DNA from: Bog-532 sp963833835
Lineage (GTDB): Bacteria; Actinomycetota; Actinomycetes; Streptosporangiales; Streptosporangiaceae
DNA: 64,000 nucleotides
Direction of reading: 5' to 3'
Assembly (NCBI GenBank): GCA_963833835.1
Contig: CAWHZI010000008.1
Coordinates: 434,001 to 498,000 of the forward strand
A program made the translations under genes and the position numbers. This document shows positions 1 to 8,076 of the stretch, one piece after another. Position 1 is the first letter of the stretch; every line of letters starts with the position of its first letter. Under the pieces are notes generated by a model that worked only from the letters and a program-made list of their open reading frames with translations, did not search any database and was not told where the DNA came from.

Positions 1-1171
1 CTCCCGGCGGGCGCCGGTCGTTGACCATCGTCTCCAGCGCATGGTGGCTGAACAGCAGCACCGGCCGGGCCGCGCAGCCGGCGAGCTCGGCCACCAGCCA
101 GCTGAGCTGATCGCTATCCAGCGAGCCCTGCCAGCCGCCGTGCGGGTTGACGGTGTCGAGCACGACGCAGCGCACGCTGCCGTGGTCGAAGGAGTAGTAG
201 GCGGTGCCCTCGTCGGCGTTGCGGCGGCTGTAACCGTGGCCGGCCGGCTGGCCTGACGTCCGGAAGTGCTCGCGGACGTGCTCGGCCCGGGTCACCGGGA
301 TGCGCGCCGGGTCGGGGGTCACCGTGATCCGCGCGCCGCTGGCCAGCTCGAGCAGGGCGTCGGCCTCGGCGGAGTAGAACCGGCTGAGCACCCCGGCGGG
401 GTCGACGTCGGCCGGCGGGCTGACGAACTTGACCGAGCCGGCCGGTAGGTCGTGCAGCCAGCCGGTGGGCGGTACCGTGCCCTGGAGCATGTTGTCGTGG
501 TTGCCGTGCACCGCGTACCAGGGCAGGCCGAGCCCGGTGGCCCGGAACGGCTGGCGGGCCGCGGCCAGCACCCCGGGCACCTCGGGAAATCCGTACCGGG
601 TCCGGGGCAGGTCCGGGCCGCCGCCGTCGGGGTGCCAGTACCGCTCGTCCTCGGCCTCCGGCCCGGCCACGCCCTCGTAGCGCTGCGGATCGCCGGAATC
701 CGGCCGCACCTGGCCGCCGTCGAGCAGGTCGATGTAGGCCCGCAGCTCGTTGCGCTGGCAGTTGTCGGTCGCATCGCCGGTCACGATGGCGAAATCGACC
801 GGGGCGCCGGACAGCGGAGCCGCCCGGGTCTGCCGCACCGCCCGGACCATGGCCTCAGCCACCTGGTAGGTGAACAGCTCCTGGGCCCGGTAGCTGCCCA
901 CGATGCCGACCGCGTCCCGGATGGGAGAGTCGAAGTCGGAGTAGCGGTCGAGCAGTTCGGCCCGCCCCGGTGACTGGTGATCCATCACGTGGGTGTCGGA
1001 CAGCTGGGCGATGACCAGCAGCGCCCGGGCCGACCGCCGCCAGCCCGCGGGCAGGCCGGTGCCGGTCAGATCGTCCCGGACGAGGTGCTGCTCACCGTCG
1101 GCGGCCACCAGCGGGCGGTAGCCGCCGGCTCCGGCTTCCCCGGGCACCAGGCGGCAGCGGTCGGTCGTCAT
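1..1171 (-). CDS. Metallophosphoesterase (TIGR03767-like), 3' end outside window
   Basis: The frame is open from an ATG at 1171 to the window edge, so the C-terminus is missing. All visible calcineurin-type metal motifs are present: SDTH at residues 58-61, TGDATD at about 130-135, HGNHDN at about 221-226 and a later FSHH segment. These ligate a binuclear metal centre that hydrolyses phosphoesters. Length (over 390 aa) and the long insert between GD and GNHD match the actinobacterial TIGR03767/PPA1498 group, whose substrate is unknown to me. No signal peptide is evident in the first 50 residues. It is transcribed away from the neighbouring SDR gene with a 53-bp gap and could be its downstream partner. 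Confidence 0.82.
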   Translation of the reverse strand, partial: MTTDRCRLVPGEAGAGGYRPLVAADGEQHLVRDDLTGTGLPAGWRRSARALLVIAQLSDTHVMDHQSPGRAELLDRYSDFDSPIRDAVGIVGSYRAQELFTYQVAEAMVRAVRQTRAAPLSGAPVDFAIVTGDATDNCQRNELRAYIDLLDGGQVRPDSGDPQRYEGVAGPEAEDERYWHPDGGGPDLPRTRYGFPEVPGVLAAARQPFRATGLGLPWYAVHGNHDNMLQGTVPPTGWLHDLPAGSVKFVSPPADVDPAGVLSRFYSAEADALLELASGARITVTPDPARIPVTRAEHVREHFRTSGQPAGHGYSRRNADEGTAYYSFDHGSVRCVVLDTVNPHGGWQGSLDSDQLSWLVAELAGCAARPVLLFSHHALETMVNDRRPPG

Positions 1172-1224
1172 AACACCATCTTCACCTGCGCAGACGTCGA
1201 GCCGGTGACGCACCGCTGAAAGTT

Positions 1225-1980
1225 TCAGTAGTAGATGACGCCGGGGACACCGCCGCCGGCGGCGATCGTGTCGCCGTCGATCGCGACGGACTTGGGTGAG
1301 GCCAGGAAGGTGACGACGTAGGCGACCTCGCGGGCGTCGATCATCCGGCCGACGAGGTTGCGGGCCGGACGGCGGGCGGCCTCCTGGCTCGTGGCCTCGG
1401 TCCTGGTCGTCCCGGGGTGCACGGTGACCACGTTGATGCCGTGCGGCGCGAGCTCGTCGGCGAGGTTCTTCGACATCGCCGAAACGGCGACGTTGCGCAC
1501 CGAGCCGATGACCGAGCCCGACTGGCGCGCCGCCAGGCCCGAGACGTTGATGATCCGGCCCCAGCGGCCGGCGATCATGTAGGGGGCGGCCGCCTGGGCC
1601 ACCCGCAGGTAGCCGAGCACCTTGACCCGGATCTCCTCGAACAGGGCCTCCCCAGTGACTCCGTCCCAGCGCGGCGCGGGCTGCTGGCCACCCGGCTGAG
1701 CCGCGGCGTTGACCAGAATGTCGATGCCGCCGAGCGCACCCGCGCAGGCCTGCACCATCGCCGCGACCGACTCGCCGTCGCGGGTGTCAACGCTCACCCC
1801 GACGACCCGGCGCCCCGACTCGCCCGCGAGCTCGGCCACGGTGGCGTCGATGCGGGCCTGGTCCCGGGCGGCGATCGCGACGTCGGCCCCCTCACGGGCG
1901 AGTTCCCGGGCGATCGCCTTGCCGATGCCCCGGCTCCCGCCGGTGACGAGCGCACGCTTGCCGGTCAGTTCGAGATCCAT
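1225..1980 (-). CDS. SDR family oxidoreductase with atypical active site
   Basis: A 251-residue short-chain dehydrogenase/reductase. The ATG at 1980 is chosen because a GGGAG ribosome-binding site lies just upstream; a longer frame reaches 2079 but adds an unconserved leader. The Rossmann cofactor motif TGGSRGIG is near residue 11 and the NAAAQPGG segment stands for the usual NNAG. The catalytic region reads VSAMSKN, so the lysine is present but the position four residues before it is serine rather than tyrosine. This substitution is known to me from an actinobacterial SDR subgroup of uncertain substrate. Alternative: a catalytically altered or structural SDR. It lies downstream of the membrane protein gene on the same strand. 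Confidence 0.85.
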   Translation of the reverse strand: MDLELTGKRALVTGGSRGIGKAIARELAREGADVAIAARDQARIDATVAELAGESGRRVVGVSVDTRDGESVAAMVQACAGALGGIDILVNAAAQPGGQQPAPRWDGVTGEALFEEIRVKVLGYLRVAQAAAPYMIAGRWGRIINVSGLAARQSGSVIGSVRNVAVSAMSKNLADELAPHGINVVTVHPGTTRTEATSQEAARRPARNLVGRMIDAREVAYVVTFLASPKSVAIDGDTIAAGGGVPGVIYY

Positions 1981-2044
1981 CGGGCTCCCTTCGCACGGTG
2001 TCAGCGGGGCACGCGGCAACTTACCGCGTTCACGGCGGAGAGGA

Positions 2045-3196
2045 CTAGCGGGGCGGCGCTGGCTGCAGGCTGTCGTCATCGCGGGCCGGCGGAACCGGCT
2101 CGCACCGGCTGGCGCCGATGAGGGCGGGTGCGTGCCGCCAGATGAGACAGGCCAGCGCGCCCAGGGGGATGGGCGGCAGGTAGGTGACGGCCCGGTACAG
2201 CAGCACGGCCGCGGTCACCTGGACGCTGTCCGTGTGGCCGGCGCCCGCGGTCAGGATGCCAACCAAGCCCAGTTCGGTGATCCCGACCCCGCCGGGGGTG
2301 ATGGGCAAGGCCGTGAGCAGGCGGATAAACGCGAACGCGGCCAGCGAGGTCTGCCAGGGCACCTGGGCCTGGGACACGCCGGTGGCGCGCAAGCACGCGA
2401 GCAGGACCAGCCACAAGGTGAGGTAGCTGGCCACGGTGGCGGCCGTGATCCGCCAGCCGCGCGCCCTGAGCAAAGCTCCGGCCCGGTCACGGAAACCCCG
2501 GAGCGCCCCGGCGACGTCGGCGGGGGGCGGCCGCCGGGCCAGCCGGGCGGCCACCGCCACGGGACGTTGCAGCGCGTGGCCCGCGCGGAGCGCGAAGGTG
2601 TCGCTGTGCAGGATAAGGCCGAGCCCGCCGACCATGCCGGCGAGCAAGGCCACGCCCACGGCCGCGGCGGTGATCAGCACGGCATCGGGCCGGGTGGCCG
2701 TCGCCATCACCAGCAGCGCGATGACGGGCAGGCCCAGCAGGGTGAAGACGTTCCAGATCCCCGTGACCAGGGTGTAGAGGACGTAATCGGCGGTACTGAG
2801 GCCCCAGCTGGAGAGCATGGCCCAGCTGATGCCCAGGGCGAGGGCGCCCCCGGCAGGCAGGGCGTTGGCGACCGCGTTGGAGCCGAGGCTTACCGCGGCC
2901 GCCTGGCGTATTCCGATCCAGGGGAGCACCGCGCGGATCGTGATCCAGTAGGCGGCCATGCTGGCTACGGCGGCCGTAGCGACGAGCAGGGCGTACGGCC
3001 AGGTCATCAGCTGAACGGTGGCCCATACGCTGCGATAGGACGCGACATGGGGCAAGACGAACCCGAATGCGGCCCCGATGAGGATGACCGTCACCGCGGT
3101 GCGCAGGACCTTGCGGCCGGTCCGGGGCCGGGCTCTTCCGTCCGCGGGCCGGGCCCCTGCCGGGCCCGGTTCAGCGTCCGGCACGCTGGCAGGCAC
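2045..3196 (-). CDS. Lysylphosphatidylglycerol synthase-type transmembrane (UPF0104) protein
   Basis: A 383-residue integral membrane protein with a proline/arginine-rich cytosolic N-terminus (about 30 residues), then seven to eight hydrophobic segments. Conserved family features include NALPAGG near residue 91 and the ITPGGVGITELG motif near residue 300, which are hallmarks of the LPG_synthase_TM (UPF0104/AglD-like) family. These proteins act as flippases or anchors in lipid modification, but this copy lacks the C-terminal GNAT-like catalytic domain of MprF, so aminoacylation cannot be inferred. The start at 3196 is the first ATG; nothing decides between it and a start about 10 codons later. 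Same strand as the SDR, 64 bp apart. Confidence 0.85.
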   Translation of the reverse strand: MPASVPDAEPGPAGARPADGRARPRTGRKVLRTAVTVILIGAAFGFVLPHVASYRSVWATVQLMTWPYALLVATAAVASMAAYWITIRAVLPWIGIRQAAAVSLGSNAVANALPAGGALALGISWAMLSSWGLSTADYVLYTLVTGIWNVFTLLGLPVIALLVMATATRPDAVLITAAAVGVALLAGMVGGLGLILHSDTFALRAGHALQRPVAVAARLARRPPPADVAGALRGFRDRAGALLRARGWRITAATVASYLTLWLVLLACLRATGVSQAQVPWQTSLAAFAFIRLLTALPITPGGVGITELGLVGILTAGAGHTDSVQVTAAVLLYRAVTYLPPIPLGALACLIWRHAPALIGASRCEPVPPARDDDSLQPAPPR

Positions 3197-3362
3197 CGGC
3201 GATGCCGAGAACGATCGACGCGATGATGCCCATACCAGCTCCCGGACGCAAAAACTCCGTCCTGCGCCGCTCCCGCCTTTTGACGGGGCAGCAGCCGAGG
3301 TCCGGAGCTATTGGCAGGCTACGCCTGCGCCGTACCGGTGTCGATGGCGCTGCCGCCGGGAG
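3197..3362. other. Intergenic, no feature
   Basis: About 166 bp between two leftward genes. No hairpin with a T tract, small ORF with a ribosome-binding site or repeat stands out. Confidence 0.4.
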
Positions 3363-4787
3363 CTAGCTGGAGTGCTGGGCGGGCTGGGCGGGCTGGCGGA
3401 AGCGCGGCACGAACAGGACCGCGCCGCTGGCCAGGCTCAGCGCCGCGAACGTGAGCCAGATGCGGTGGTAGGCCGTGACCTCGGCCGCTCCGGCCGCCGC
3501 GCCGAGGAGGGCAACGAAGACGCTGATGCCGAGGACCGCTCCCATCTGGCGGAAGCTGGTGGCGACGGCCGACCCGAGCGCGAGCCGGGCCGGCGGGAGC
3601 GTGGCCACCGCGGCGCCCGACTGGACGGGCATGGTCAGCCCGATGCCGAGGCCGACGAGGAGGGTGGCAGGCAGCCACCGGGCAGCCCAGTCGGGCGACC
3701 CGCCGATGAGCAGCGCCAGGCTGACGGCCCCGGCCGCCCAGCTGATCGCGCCGGCCGCGAGCACCGGGCGGTACCCGATCCGGGCGGCCAGTTTGCTGGC
3801 CGGGCGGGCGATCGCGACCACGACGAGCGGCGCGGGCGCGGCGCCGAGGGCGGCCCGCAGGATGGAGTAGTGCCAGGCGGTCTGCAGGAAGATCGTGTTG
3901 CTGAGCAGCATCCCGTAGAACGCGGCCGCGAAGACCAGCGTGGCCGCGTTGACCACCCGGAACTGGCGGACCCGGAACAGCGCGAGGTCGACCACCGGCC
4001 GGGCGGCCGTGGCCGAGCGCCAGATGAAGACGGGCAGCAGCGCCGCGCTGGCGGCGAATCCGGCCACGACCCAGGGATCCGACCAGCCCCACGACGGCCC
4101 CTCGACGATCGCGAGGCTCAGCAGCGCGAGGACCGCCGCGATGAGCAGCGTGCCCACGGGGTCGGGAACGCCGGCCGCGTCCGGCTCGCGGAACTCACGC
4201 AGCAGGGGGATCCCGGCCACGATCATGGCCACGCAGATCGGCACGTTGATGAGGAAGATCCACCGCCAGGACGCGTACTCGGTGAGCAGCGCGCCCAGGG
4301 TCGGGCCGAGCGCGGCCGCCGCGGCGCTCATCGCGCTCCACGTGCCGATCGCGACGTGCCGCCTGCCGCCCGGGAACTCCGGCAGCACCAGCGCCAGCGA
4401 GGACGGCACGACCAGGGCGGCGAACGCGCCCTGCAGCGCCCGGGCGGCGATCAGCACCCCGGGATCCGGCGCCGCCCCGCACAGGGCGCTGAACGCCGCG
4501 AAGCCGCCGAGGCCGATCAGGAACAGCCGCTTGCGGCCGTACCTGTCCGCCAGCCGCCCGGACGGGATCAGCACCGCCGCGAAGACCAGGCTGTAGGAGT
4601 TCAGGACCCAGGACAGGTGCCCGGTCGTGGTGCCAAAACTCCGGCTGATCGTCTCGAACGCCACGTTCACGATCGTGGTATCCAGGAAGACCGCGAACGC
4701 GGCGACACTGCCGAGGGCGAGGATCCAGCCGGCCCGGCCGGGTGTTTCCCCGGCATCGGCGCGTGTTGCGATTTCCAACTGACTCAT
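3363..4787 (-). CDS. MFS transporter, DHA2 (EmrB/QacA) family
   Basis: A 474-residue, 14-helix drug:proton antiporter-type permease in the cytoplasmic membrane. The motif-A equivalent GRLADRYGRKR lies near residue 78 after transmembrane helix 2, the LDTTIVNVAF motif typical of DHA2 proteins is in helix 1, and SWRWIFLINVPI marks helix 6. The start ATG at 4787 is preferred; upstream in-frame sequence runs through the divergent HxlR gene. The HxlR-type regulator lies divergently 58 bp away with a small inverted repeat between them, so the pump is probably the regulated target. Substrate unknown. Confidence 0.88.
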   Translation of the reverse strand: MSQLEIATRADAGETPGRAGWILALGSVAAFAVFLDTTIVNVAFETISRSFGTTTGHLSWVLNSYSLVFAAVLIPSGRLADRYGRKRLFLIGLGGFAAFSALCGAAPDPGVLIAARALQGAFAALVVPSSLALVLPEFPGGRRHVAIGTWSAMSAAAAALGPTLGALLTEYASWRWIFLINVPICVAMIVAGIPLLREFREPDAAGVPDPVGTLLIAAVLALLSLAIVEGPSWGWSDPWVVAGFAASAALLPVFIWRSATAARPVVDLALFRVRQFRVVNAATLVFAAAFYGMLLSNTIFLQTAWHYSILRAALGAAPAPLVVVAIARPASKLAARIGYRPVLAAGAISWAAGAVSLALLIGGSPDWAARWLPATLLVGLGIGLTMPVQSGAAVATLPPARLALGSAVATSFRQMGAVLGISVFVALLGAAAGAAEVTAYHRIWLTFAALSLASGAVLFVPRFRQPAQPAQHSS

Positions 4788-4810
4788 GCTGGCGATGGTA
4801 CGAGTAGTCT

Positions 4811-4825
4811 GTTGGAAAAGACAAC
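4811..4825. promoter_or_regulatory. Candidate HxlR operator
   Basis: GTTG, seven bases (GAAAAGA), CAAC forms a short inverted repeat in a locally AT-rich stretch of the divergent promoter between the MFS and HxlR genes. Arms are only 4 bp, so this is suggestive rather than strong. Confidence 0.35.
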
Positions 4826-4845
4826 TCACTAAACCGGAGGCACGG

Positions 4846-5352
4846 ATGGGGGAGTCCGCCGAACAGATGAGGGATTCTGCAGAGCGCAGGGGGGAGCCGG
4901 CGGAGCCGATCGTCATGGCCGAGCAGCCGCTCGGGGTCAGGCCATGCTCGGTCGCGGCCGCACTGGACATCCTGGGGGAGCGCTGGTCACTGCTGGCGGT
5001 CCGGGAGATCAGCTACGGGGTCCACACGTTCGCCAAGATCGCCGCCTACACCGGCGCCTCCCGCGACATCCTGGCCGACCGGCTGCGCAAGCTGGAGAGC
5101 GCCGGGATCATCGAGCGGCAGCCGTACAGCGAGCACCCGCCGCGCTACGAATACCACCTGACCCAGGCGGGCCGCGAGCTGTTCCCGGTCATGCTCGCGC
5201 TGCGCGAGTGGGGCGACAAGTGGGCAGTGGCGTCCCCGTCGACCGCGACCCGGCACGCCTGCGGCCACCTCCTGGAGGTCGACCGGGTCTGCCATCACTG
5301 CGGCGAGCCCGTCACCCGCGACACGGTGCAGGCCGTCCGGGCAGGCCAGTGA
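4846..5352 (+). CDS. HxlR family transcriptional regulator
   Basis: A 168-residue winged-helix regulator. ATG 4846 is chosen because CCGGAGG sits 5 bp upstream; the open frame continues further 5' into the operator. The HxlR signature is clear: CSVAAALDILGERWSLLAVREI at about 45-66, then IAAYTGASRDILADRLRKLE as the recognition helix region and a YxLTxAG wing. The C-terminus carries an extra ACGH...CHHCG cluster near residues 141-158 that could bind zinc, a feature seen in one HxlR subset. The stop overlaps the next gene by GTGA, so regulator and methyltransferase are translationally coupled. It probably controls the divergent MFS pump and itself. Confidence 0.9.
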   Translation: MGESAEQMRDSAERRGEPAEPIVMAEQPLGVRPCSVAAALDILGERWSLLAVREISYGVHTFAKIAAYTGASRDILADRLRKLESAGIIERQPYSEHPPRYEYHLTQAGRELFPVMLALREWGDKWAVASPSTATRHACGHLLEVDRVCHHCGEPVTRDTVQAVRAGQ

Positions 5353-6128
5353 CGAACGTGAGCGCAGCGCGGCTGCCTGACTTCAAGGCCGCGCCCAATC
5401 AGGGCAGCAACATCGAGCTGTACGAGGTGGAGAACCGGGCGCTTGACCCCGGCGGCCACGTGCTGGCCGCGATGCGGCTGCGGGCGCCCTGGGCCGGGCG
5501 TACCCTCCTGGACCTCGGCTGCGGCAGCGGATACTGGCTGGGCGGTTACGCCGCGGAGGCAGTGGAGGTGATCGGGGTCGAGCCGGACCCGCGGCTGGTG
5601 CCGCTGGCGGCCGCCCGGGATCCCCGCGCCCGCGTCCTGCACGGGTCCGCCGAGCACATTCCCCTGGCCGATCAGTCGGTCGACGTGGTGCACGCGCGGT
5701 TCGCCTACTTCTTCCGGCCGGGCTGTGACGCGGGACTGGCCGAGGTGATGCGGGTCCTGCGCCCCGGTGGCACGCTCGTCTTCATCGGCAATGACCTTCA
5801 GGTGGGCGAGTTCGCCGACCTGCTGCGGGCCGCGGCAGGGGCGCTCGTGCCCGCCGGGGGAGAGCAGACCGAGGCCTGGTGGGCCGAGCGCGGCGCCGAC
5901 CGGACCACGGTGCGGAGTTCATGGCGGTTTACCACCAGGGCCGACTTCGAGGCCGTGCTCCGCATGGAGTTCCCGCTGAAAGTGGCCGATCCGTGGCTGG
6001 CCGCCCATCCCGGTGCCCTCGGCCTCAGCTACAGCTACGCGCTGTTCGCCATCGACAAGCCCGCCGGCCTGCTCAGTTGCGAGGCGTTGCCCACGGCGCG
6101 GCGGTACGCGACACCCGGTGGGAGCTGA
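5349..6128 (+). CDS. Class I SAM-dependent methyltransferase
   Basis: A 259-residue methyltransferase. The GTG start at 5349 overlaps the HxlR stop codon by four bases. Motif I LDLGCGSGYWLGGY (about 50-63) binds S-adenosylmethionine; GVEPDP follows strand beta2, and VDVVHARFAYFF plus VMRVLRPGGTLVF are motifs IV-VI of the Methyltransf_11 type. Substrate is not evident. Its position downstream of a drug-responsive type regulator and beside a drug pump suggests detoxification or modification of a small molecule, which is inference. The last 56 bp overlap the opposite-strand YoaK-like gene. Confidence 0.87.
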   Translation: MTNVSAARLPDFKAAPNQGSNIELYEVENRALDPGGHVLAAMRLRAPWAGRTLLDLGCGSGYWLGGYAAEAVEVIGVEPDPRLVPLAAARDPRARVLHGSAEHIPLADQSVDVVHARFAYFFRPGCDAGLAEVMRVLRPGGTLVFIGNDLQVGEFADLLRAAAGALVPAGGEQTEAWWAERGADRTTVRSSWRFTTRADFEAVLRMEFPLKVADPWLAAHPGALGLSYSYALFAIDKPAGLLSCEALPTARRYATPGGS

Positions 6129-6855
6129 CGAGGACGGCCAGGATGATGGCCAGCCCAAGCGCCAGCGCGGCGCCCACGGTAACGAAGCGGATCAGCAACC
6201 CGCCGGCAATGACACCGACGGCGAAAGCCGCCAGGGCGAGTGCCCGGCGGATCAGCGTTAGGTCGCGGAGGCCGCTCGCGTGGTCGGTGACCGCGCCGGT
6301 CATCGTCAGCGTCAGCACCGTGGTCATCAGGTCAGGAACCTTGAGGTAGCGGATGAGGGCCAGCTGGCCGCCCATTGAGGCCGCGAGCAGGATCGTGATG
6401 ACGGTGCGGGCACCGGAATCGAAATGGCCGTCGGTGAGCAGCGCGATCAGCGTGGCCGGCACGGCCAGGACGGCCTTGAACGCGGTGATATTCCGCAGCG
6501 CCCGCCCTCGGTGATTCCCCGAGCCCCGGCAGATCCGGGTCCCCGCGATCGCGCCGGCGAGGAAACTGGCCAGGGAGATGGCCGAGGCGGCCACCGAGAA
6601 GCCGCGGATACCAGCGATGCCCAATCCGATGAGCACGAAGTTGCCGGTCTGGGCGGCTACGAAGACGTGATTGAGGCCGACGATGCTAACGGCGTCGACC
6701 ACGCCCGCCAGCGTGGTCAGAGCCAGGAGCAGCGCCGGCAGCGGCCCGTGCCGGTCGTCGATCAGCGCATCACGCAACGCCCCGCTGGTCGATGGCTGCC
6801 ACCGTCTGCCGCGCGGAGCTGGCCGTTCACTCGTCACACCGATTGAGTACACCAT
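6073..6855 (-). CDS. YoaK/DUF1275 family membrane protein
   Basis: A 260-residue integral membrane protein with about six helices. The family signature is visible: AGVVDAVSIVGLNHVFVAAQTGN (roughly residues 50-72), conserved FVxxxTGN segment, then AASMGGQLALIR and a DLMTTVLTLTMTG stretch matching the duplicated half. DUF1275 proteins are cytoplasmic-membrane proteins of unknown transport role. Its 3' end overlaps the convergent methyltransferase by 56 bp. The ATG at 6855 follows the N-terminal arginine-rich extension; an internal start is possible. Confidence 0.88.
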   Translation of the reverse strand: MVYSIGVTSERPAPRGRRWQPSTSGALRDALIDDRHGPLPALLLALTTLAGVVDAVSIVGLNHVFVAAQTGNFVLIGLGIAGIRGFSVAASAISLASFLAGAIAGTRICRGSGNHRGRALRNITAFKAVLAVPATLIALLTDGHFDSGARTVITILLAASMGGQLALIRYLKVPDLMTTVLTLTMTGAVTDHASGLRDLTLIRRALALAAFAVGVIAGGLLIRFVTVGAALALGLAIILAVLVSSHRVSRTAAPWATPRN

Positions 6856-6860
6856 TCGCG

Positions 6861-6914
6861 GCGGTAATGGGAGAGGCAGCGGTAGTGGGGGAGGCTGCGG
6901 TAGTGGGGGAGGAT
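6861..6914. repeat. Three tandem 18-bp repeats upstream of ECF sigma gene
   Basis: Units at 6861-6878, 6879-6896 and 6897-6914 follow the pattern GCGGTARTGGGRGAGGNN; units two and three differ only in their last two bases. The array sits in the divergent promoter region between the YoaK-like gene and the sigma factor operon, so it may be a regulator-binding array or a replication-slippage tract. Confidence 0.75.
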
Positions 6915-6949
6915 GTCACAGCTGTGGGCGAGGATCGCAACTAGGGGAC

Positions 6950-7543
6950 ATGGGCACTGAGGCAAGAGCACCGGTGAGGACGATGCGGCAGCGACCGGTC
7001 ACGGTGATGACGCGGGCCCGGCCGCCAGGCTCGCCGCTGGAAGAATTCGAGCAGATCTACCTGCGCAACGTCGACGTCCTCATGGGCTACTTCGCGCGCA
7101 GATGCCGCGACCCGCAGATGGTCGCCGACCTGACCTCCGAGACGTTCGTCCGGGCCGTGGACGGCTTCGCCAAGTTCGACCCTCGCCGGGGATCGGACCG
7201 GGCCTGGCTGTTCGGCATCGCCGCCCACGTGTTCGCCCGCCACTGCGCCCAGTCGGCAGGCGGCCGGGAGGCGGTCGCGCGTCTGGGTGGCCACCGGCCG
7301 CTGGACGGGGACGAGATCGAGGAGCTCGCTGAGCGGATCGATGCTGAGCGCGACGGGCGGGCGCTCATGCGGCGGTGCGAGCAGCTGCCCGCGGTCGAGC
7401 GGGCCGCGATCGAGCTGGTCGACCTGGAGGGGCTCACCCCCCAGGAGGCGGCGGTAGCCCTCGGCGTCTCCCGGGTCGCATTTCGGAAGCGCTTGTCCCG
7501 GGCCAGGTCCCGGTTGCGGAAGGAGCACGAGAACAATGACTAG
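6950..7543 (+). CDS. ECF-type RNA polymerase sigma factor
   Basis: About 197 residues. ATG 6950 is chosen for the AGGGGAC element in front of it; ATGs at 6983 and 7007 are alternatives. Region 2 is recognisable in EEFEQIYLRNVDVLMGYFARR, with the region 2.2-2.4 segment ADLTSETFVRAVDGFAKF and the RAWLFGIAAHV motif. Region 4.2 is the helix-turn-helix LTPQEAAVALGVSRVAFRKRLSRARSRLR. It directs core RNA polymerase to a specific promoter set. The 3' end overlaps the next gene by 8 nt, so a co-translated partner (possibly its membrane regulator) follows. Confidence 0.88.
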   Translation: MGTEARAPVRTMRQRPVTVMTRARPPGSPLEEFEQIYLRNVDVLMGYFARRCRDPQMVADLTSETFVRAVDGFAKFDPRRGSDRAWLFGIAAHVFARHCAQSAGGREAVARLGGHRPLDGDEIEELAERIDAERDGRALMRRCEQLPAVERAAIELVDLEGLTPQEAAVALGVSRVAFRKRLSRARSRLRKEHENND

Positions 7544-8072
7544 GTACACCGATAATCTCTGGGGCGATCTCGTGCGCGAGCACGGCGCGACGCTGGCGCA
7601 CGCCGGCCGGCCCGAGCCGGGCCGGGCCGCTCTCCTCCGGCGTCCGCGCGTCCTGGCCGGCAGCACGCTCGCGCTGGCTGGTGTCGGTACGGCGCTCACG
7701 CTCGGCCTGACCGCGGCGGGCAGCACGCCCGCGTTCGCCGTCACCAAGACCGCCGATGGATCGGTGCTGGTGAATCTCAACCAGATCACGTCGCTGCCCC
7801 ACGGGGGAAACAGCAAGCTCGCCGCCATGGGAGTTGGCGGCCTCGAGATTCAGATGGCGCCCGGGGTGGCCGCCGTCAAGGGCTCGGTCACCTGCACACG
7901 GGCGCCGGGTGCCCCGGGGCCGGTAGTGAGGATTCTCGTGGGTTCGGACGGCACGGAGGTCATCAAGGCGGGGTCCACCGGGGGCAACACGGGCGTGGGC
8001 ACCTGGCACCTGGCCTCATGCCAAACCACCCGTCCCGTCTCGGGCAACACCGGCAACACGGGCGCCGGATGA
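7536..8072 (+). CDS. Membrane-anchored protein, putative sigma-factor partner
   Basis: A 178-residue protein overlapping the sigma gene by 8 nt. Residues 1-35 are hydrophilic and arginine-rich, residues about 36-68 form one transmembrane segment ending in AFA, and the remainder is predicted extracytoplasmic with an SVTCTRAPG...HLASC pair of cysteines and a Gly/Asn/Thr-rich tail. The topology (short cytosolic part, one helix, outer domain) is that of an anti-sigma-like regulator, but no HxxxCxxC zinc motif is present and I do not recognise a family. The role as regulator is inferred from position only. Confidence 0.7.
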   Translation: MTRYTDNLWGDLVREHGATLAHAGRPEPGRAALLRRPRVLAGSTLALAGVGTALTLGLTAAGSTPAFAVTKTADGSVLVNLNQITSLPHGGNSKLAAMGVGGLEIQMAPGVAAVKGSVTCTRAPGAPGPVVRILVGSDGTEVIKAGSTGGNTGVGTWHLASCQTTRPVSGNTGNTGAG

Positions 8073-8076
8073 TCTG

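Noticed and set aside
3078..4832. A 584-codon plus-strand open frame
   Set aside because: It is antisense to the MFS and LPG-like genes and rich in Arg/Gly/Ala/Glu; no family features. Typical high-GC shadow.
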